Program-made: the position numbers and the translations under genes
Notes under the pieces: generated by a model
What the model was told of the DNA's origin: nothing
Seen by the model: the letters and a program-made list of their open reading frames with translations, nothing else
Databases searched by the model: none
From: Chitinophaga pinensis
GTDB taxonomy: Bacteria; Bacteroidota; Bacteroidia; UKL13-3
Assembly: GCA_945876985.1 (NCBI GenBank)
Contig: CAMCQX010000097.1
Span: 1 to 6,496, forward strand
Direction: 5' to 3'
Length of the DNA: 6,496 nt
In this document: positions 4,693 through 6,496 of the stretch, piece by piece
Layout: each line of letters starts with the position of its first letter
Position numbering within the stretch: position 1 is the stretch's first letter

Positions 4693-6496
4693 ATGAAAAA
4701 AATAGTTTTCGCATTTATATTAATTTTTATAACGCAATTTGCTTTTGCTCAATTATTAGGCAATGAGTGGATTAGACCAAATCAAACCTATTATAAAATA
4801 AAAATATGGGAGAAAGGCGTTTATAAAATTGACTCCAATCAATTGGCGCAGATTGGAATAAATTTATCGGGCATCAACCCTAACAAATTTCAAATATTTA
4901 AAAATGGGGTGGAGCAAGCATGTTTTGTGCAAGGTGAAAACGATGGTGAATTTAATGCTACTGATTATCTTTCATTTTACGCCACCAAAAACGATGGTGT
5001 TTTAGATGCTGAATTATATAAAACAAATACCGATCAACCTCATCAATTAAACAGTTTGTTTAGCGATACCGCAGTTTATTTTTTTACCATCATTCCTGCT
5101 TCTATTTTTCAAGTTGGCAAACGATTTAGCTTGTTCAATGAAACAAATTACAATTTATTTACACCCGAAGAATATTATATTCATCAAATAGATACTGCGC
5201 CAATTCAAGAATATTATAGAGGTAGATTTGACAAAGTTGGGCAAGGTGAACCCTATTATTTTTCCGAATATTTAGAAGGTGAAAGTTGGGTTGGTTTAAA
5301 AATTGGTGCTGATTTTCCATATAGAATTTACCCAATAAGTACGCCTAATTTATTTTCAAGTGGTCCCAATGCATTGCTTGAAGCAAAAGTTTTTGGTGTA
5401 AGTAACGATGTTTCAAAAGCAATTAACCATCATTTAAAAATTGGATTTTCCGCTGATAATTTTAATTTTTCGAACATAAAAGATACCACTTACACAGGTT
5501 ATACTGAAACTAAATATTCAATTAATTTAAGCAATTCAACCATTGGAAACAATACCTATTTAAAGTTTGAAACCGTAGCCGATTTAGGCGTTGGCAGCGA
5601 TTTTAGTTCACTTTCGTATTTTACTTTTAAGTATCCAAGAACTTGCAATTTAAACAACCAAAGTCAGCTATATTTTAAACATATTGCGCAGCAAAGTACT
5701 AATAGAATTTATTTTAAATTTAGTAATTATGGTAAAAATAACCCGCAGTTATTAGATTTAACCAATTTTAAAAAAGTTAATTGTTCCAAAATTGGCAATG
5801 ATTTAAATGCATTGGTTGAAAACACTAATACAAACTCTGACTATTATTTTTACGATGAAACCGAAATAAGAAATGTAACAAAATTGGAGTTGGTAAATAT
5901 GAATTTTGCCAATTCAAATTTAAATACTGAATTTATTATTATATCAAACAAGCAATTGGAAACAGCTGCAAACGCTTATAAAAACTATCGCTCACAGCAA
6001 TTCACAACAAATATTTTTTATAGTAATAATTTGTATAATCAGTTTTTTTATGGCTATGAACATCCGTTGGCCGTAAAACATTTTTTGAAATATTTGTATC
6101 AAAATCAAACGGTAAAACCCAATTATTTATTGTTGTTAGGAAGAGGCTATCAAAACAATTTGATTAGAAGTAATTATCAAAATGCATACAGTAATAATTT
6201 AGTTCCTGCCATTGGGGAACCATCGAGCGATAACATGTATACAGCGGGTTTAAATGCTTTGCAGCCTTATGCACCTGCAATAGCCACAGGCCGAATTCCA
6301 GCTGCTACAAACGAAGAAGCACAAAACTATTTAGACAAGTTAATTAGCTATGAAAAAGATACTATTTTAAATACGGAATGGCGTAAGCAAGTATTGCATG
6401 TTTCGGGTGGTGATAAATCTGACCAAGCAAGTTTAGCCAATCAATTAAATTATAATAAATCACAAATCACAAAACCATTTTTTGGAGCAAATGTAA
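4693..6496 (+). CDS. porU2: Type IX secretion sortase PorU2-like protein (peptidase family C25), 3'-truncated by window edge
   Basis: I read this frame by hand: 601 codons from ATG 4693 without a stop to the window end. A signal peptide is clear: MKK, a hydrophobic core, and AFA|Q cleavage after residue 19. The N-terminal part (NEWIRPNQTYYKIKIWEKGVY from 23; KNGVEQACFVQGENDGEFN; YLSFYATKNDGVLDAELYK) is what I know from proteins annotated PorU2. These relate to PorU, the cell-surface Cys protease that removes C-terminal signals from type IX cargo and links cargo to lipopolysaccharide. From about residue 412 the C25 (gingipain-type) domain begins: TEFIIISN, NYLLLLGRG (477-485), SSDNMY (511-516), ATGRIPAATNEEAQNYLDKLI (532-551), WRKQVLHVSGGD (563-574). 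The catalytic His and Cys of C25 enzymes would lie downstream of the window, so activity cannot be judged. The mature protein should act outside the inner membrane. PorU proper is the main alternative. Confidence 0.85.
   Translation, partial: MKKIVFAFILIFITQFAFAQLLGNEWIRPNQTYYKIKIWEKGVYKIDSNQLAQIGINLSGINPNKFQIFKNGVEQACFVQGENDGEFNATDYLSFYATKNDGVLDAELYKTNTDQPHQLNSLFSDTAVYFFTIIPASIFQVGKRFSLFNETNYNLFTPEEYYIHQIDTAPIQEYYRGRFDKVGQGEPYYFSEYLEGESWVGLKIGADFPYRIYPISTPNLFSSGPNALLEAKVFGVSNDVSKAINHHLKIGFSADNFNFSNIKDTTYTGYTETKYSINLSNSTIGNNTYLKFETVADLGVGSDFSSLSYFTFKYPRTCNLNNQSQLYFKHIAQQSTNRIYFKFSNYGKNNPQLLDLTNFKKVNCSKIGNDLNALVENTNTNSDYYFYDETEIRNVTKLELVNMNFANSNLNTEFIIISNKQLETAANAYKNYRSQQFTTNIFYSNNLYNQFFYGYEHPLAVKHFLKYLYQNQTVKPNYLLLLGRGYQNNLIRSNYQNAYSNNLVPAIGEPSSDNMYTAGLNALQPYAPAIATGRIPAATNEEAQNYLDKLISYEKDTILNTEWRKQVLHVSGGDKSDQASLANQLNYNKSQITKPFFGANV

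Noticed and set aside
4693..4706. A7 tract just after the PorU2-like start codon as a phase-variation switch
   Set aside because: Seven As arise easily from two Lys codons followed by ATA; an equal run starts dnaJ, where phase variation is implausible.

Overview
The window comes from an AT-rich member of the phylum Bacteroidota. The evidence is a WbqC-family protein, a type IX secretion sortase-like protein (PorU2 type), a flavobacterium-like DnaJ with a reduced zinc finger, a TAnnTTTG-type promoter element, and start codons with no obvious Shine-Dalgarno sequence. I cannot place it below phylum or class with confidence. No CRISPR array, insertion sequence, prophage gene or tRNA/rRNA gene is visible.

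Layout. Positions 1-1474 (+) hold the 3' part of a wbqC-like gene that overlaps by 8 nt the start of mnmH, the tRNA 2-selenouridine/geranyl-2-thiouridine synthase. Positions 1436-1735 hold a 17-bp tandem array that overlaps the last codons of mnmH, then an 8-bp array carrying the reverse-complement word, then a likely regulated promoter for grpE. Positions 1736-3574 (+) hold the heat-shock pair grpE and dnaJ. Their 129-bp gap is filled with short direct and inverted repeats. A 34-bp gap containing a duplicated 8-bp word separates dnaJ from a convergent glycosyltransferase gene (3609-4577, -) with a TTG start. From 4693 to the window end (+) runs an uninterrupted 601-codon frame with a signal peptide and the beginning of a C25 (gingipain-type) peptidase domain. 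It resembles PorU2 and is cut by the window edge.

How the genes work together. GrpE and DnaJ are the two co-chaperones of DnaK and form one functional unit. MnmH (tRNA wobble modification) and the WbqC-like protein are probably co-transcribed but have no evident functional link. The glycosyltransferase and the PorU2-like protein are divergently transcribed. Both could serve the cell envelope, but that is inference.

Most of the window is ordinary housekeeping and envelope sequence. The parts worth a second look are the repeat arrays between genes (one has become coding at the end of mnmH), the sigma-54-like motif before grpE, and the DnaJ that lacks one of its two zinc centres.
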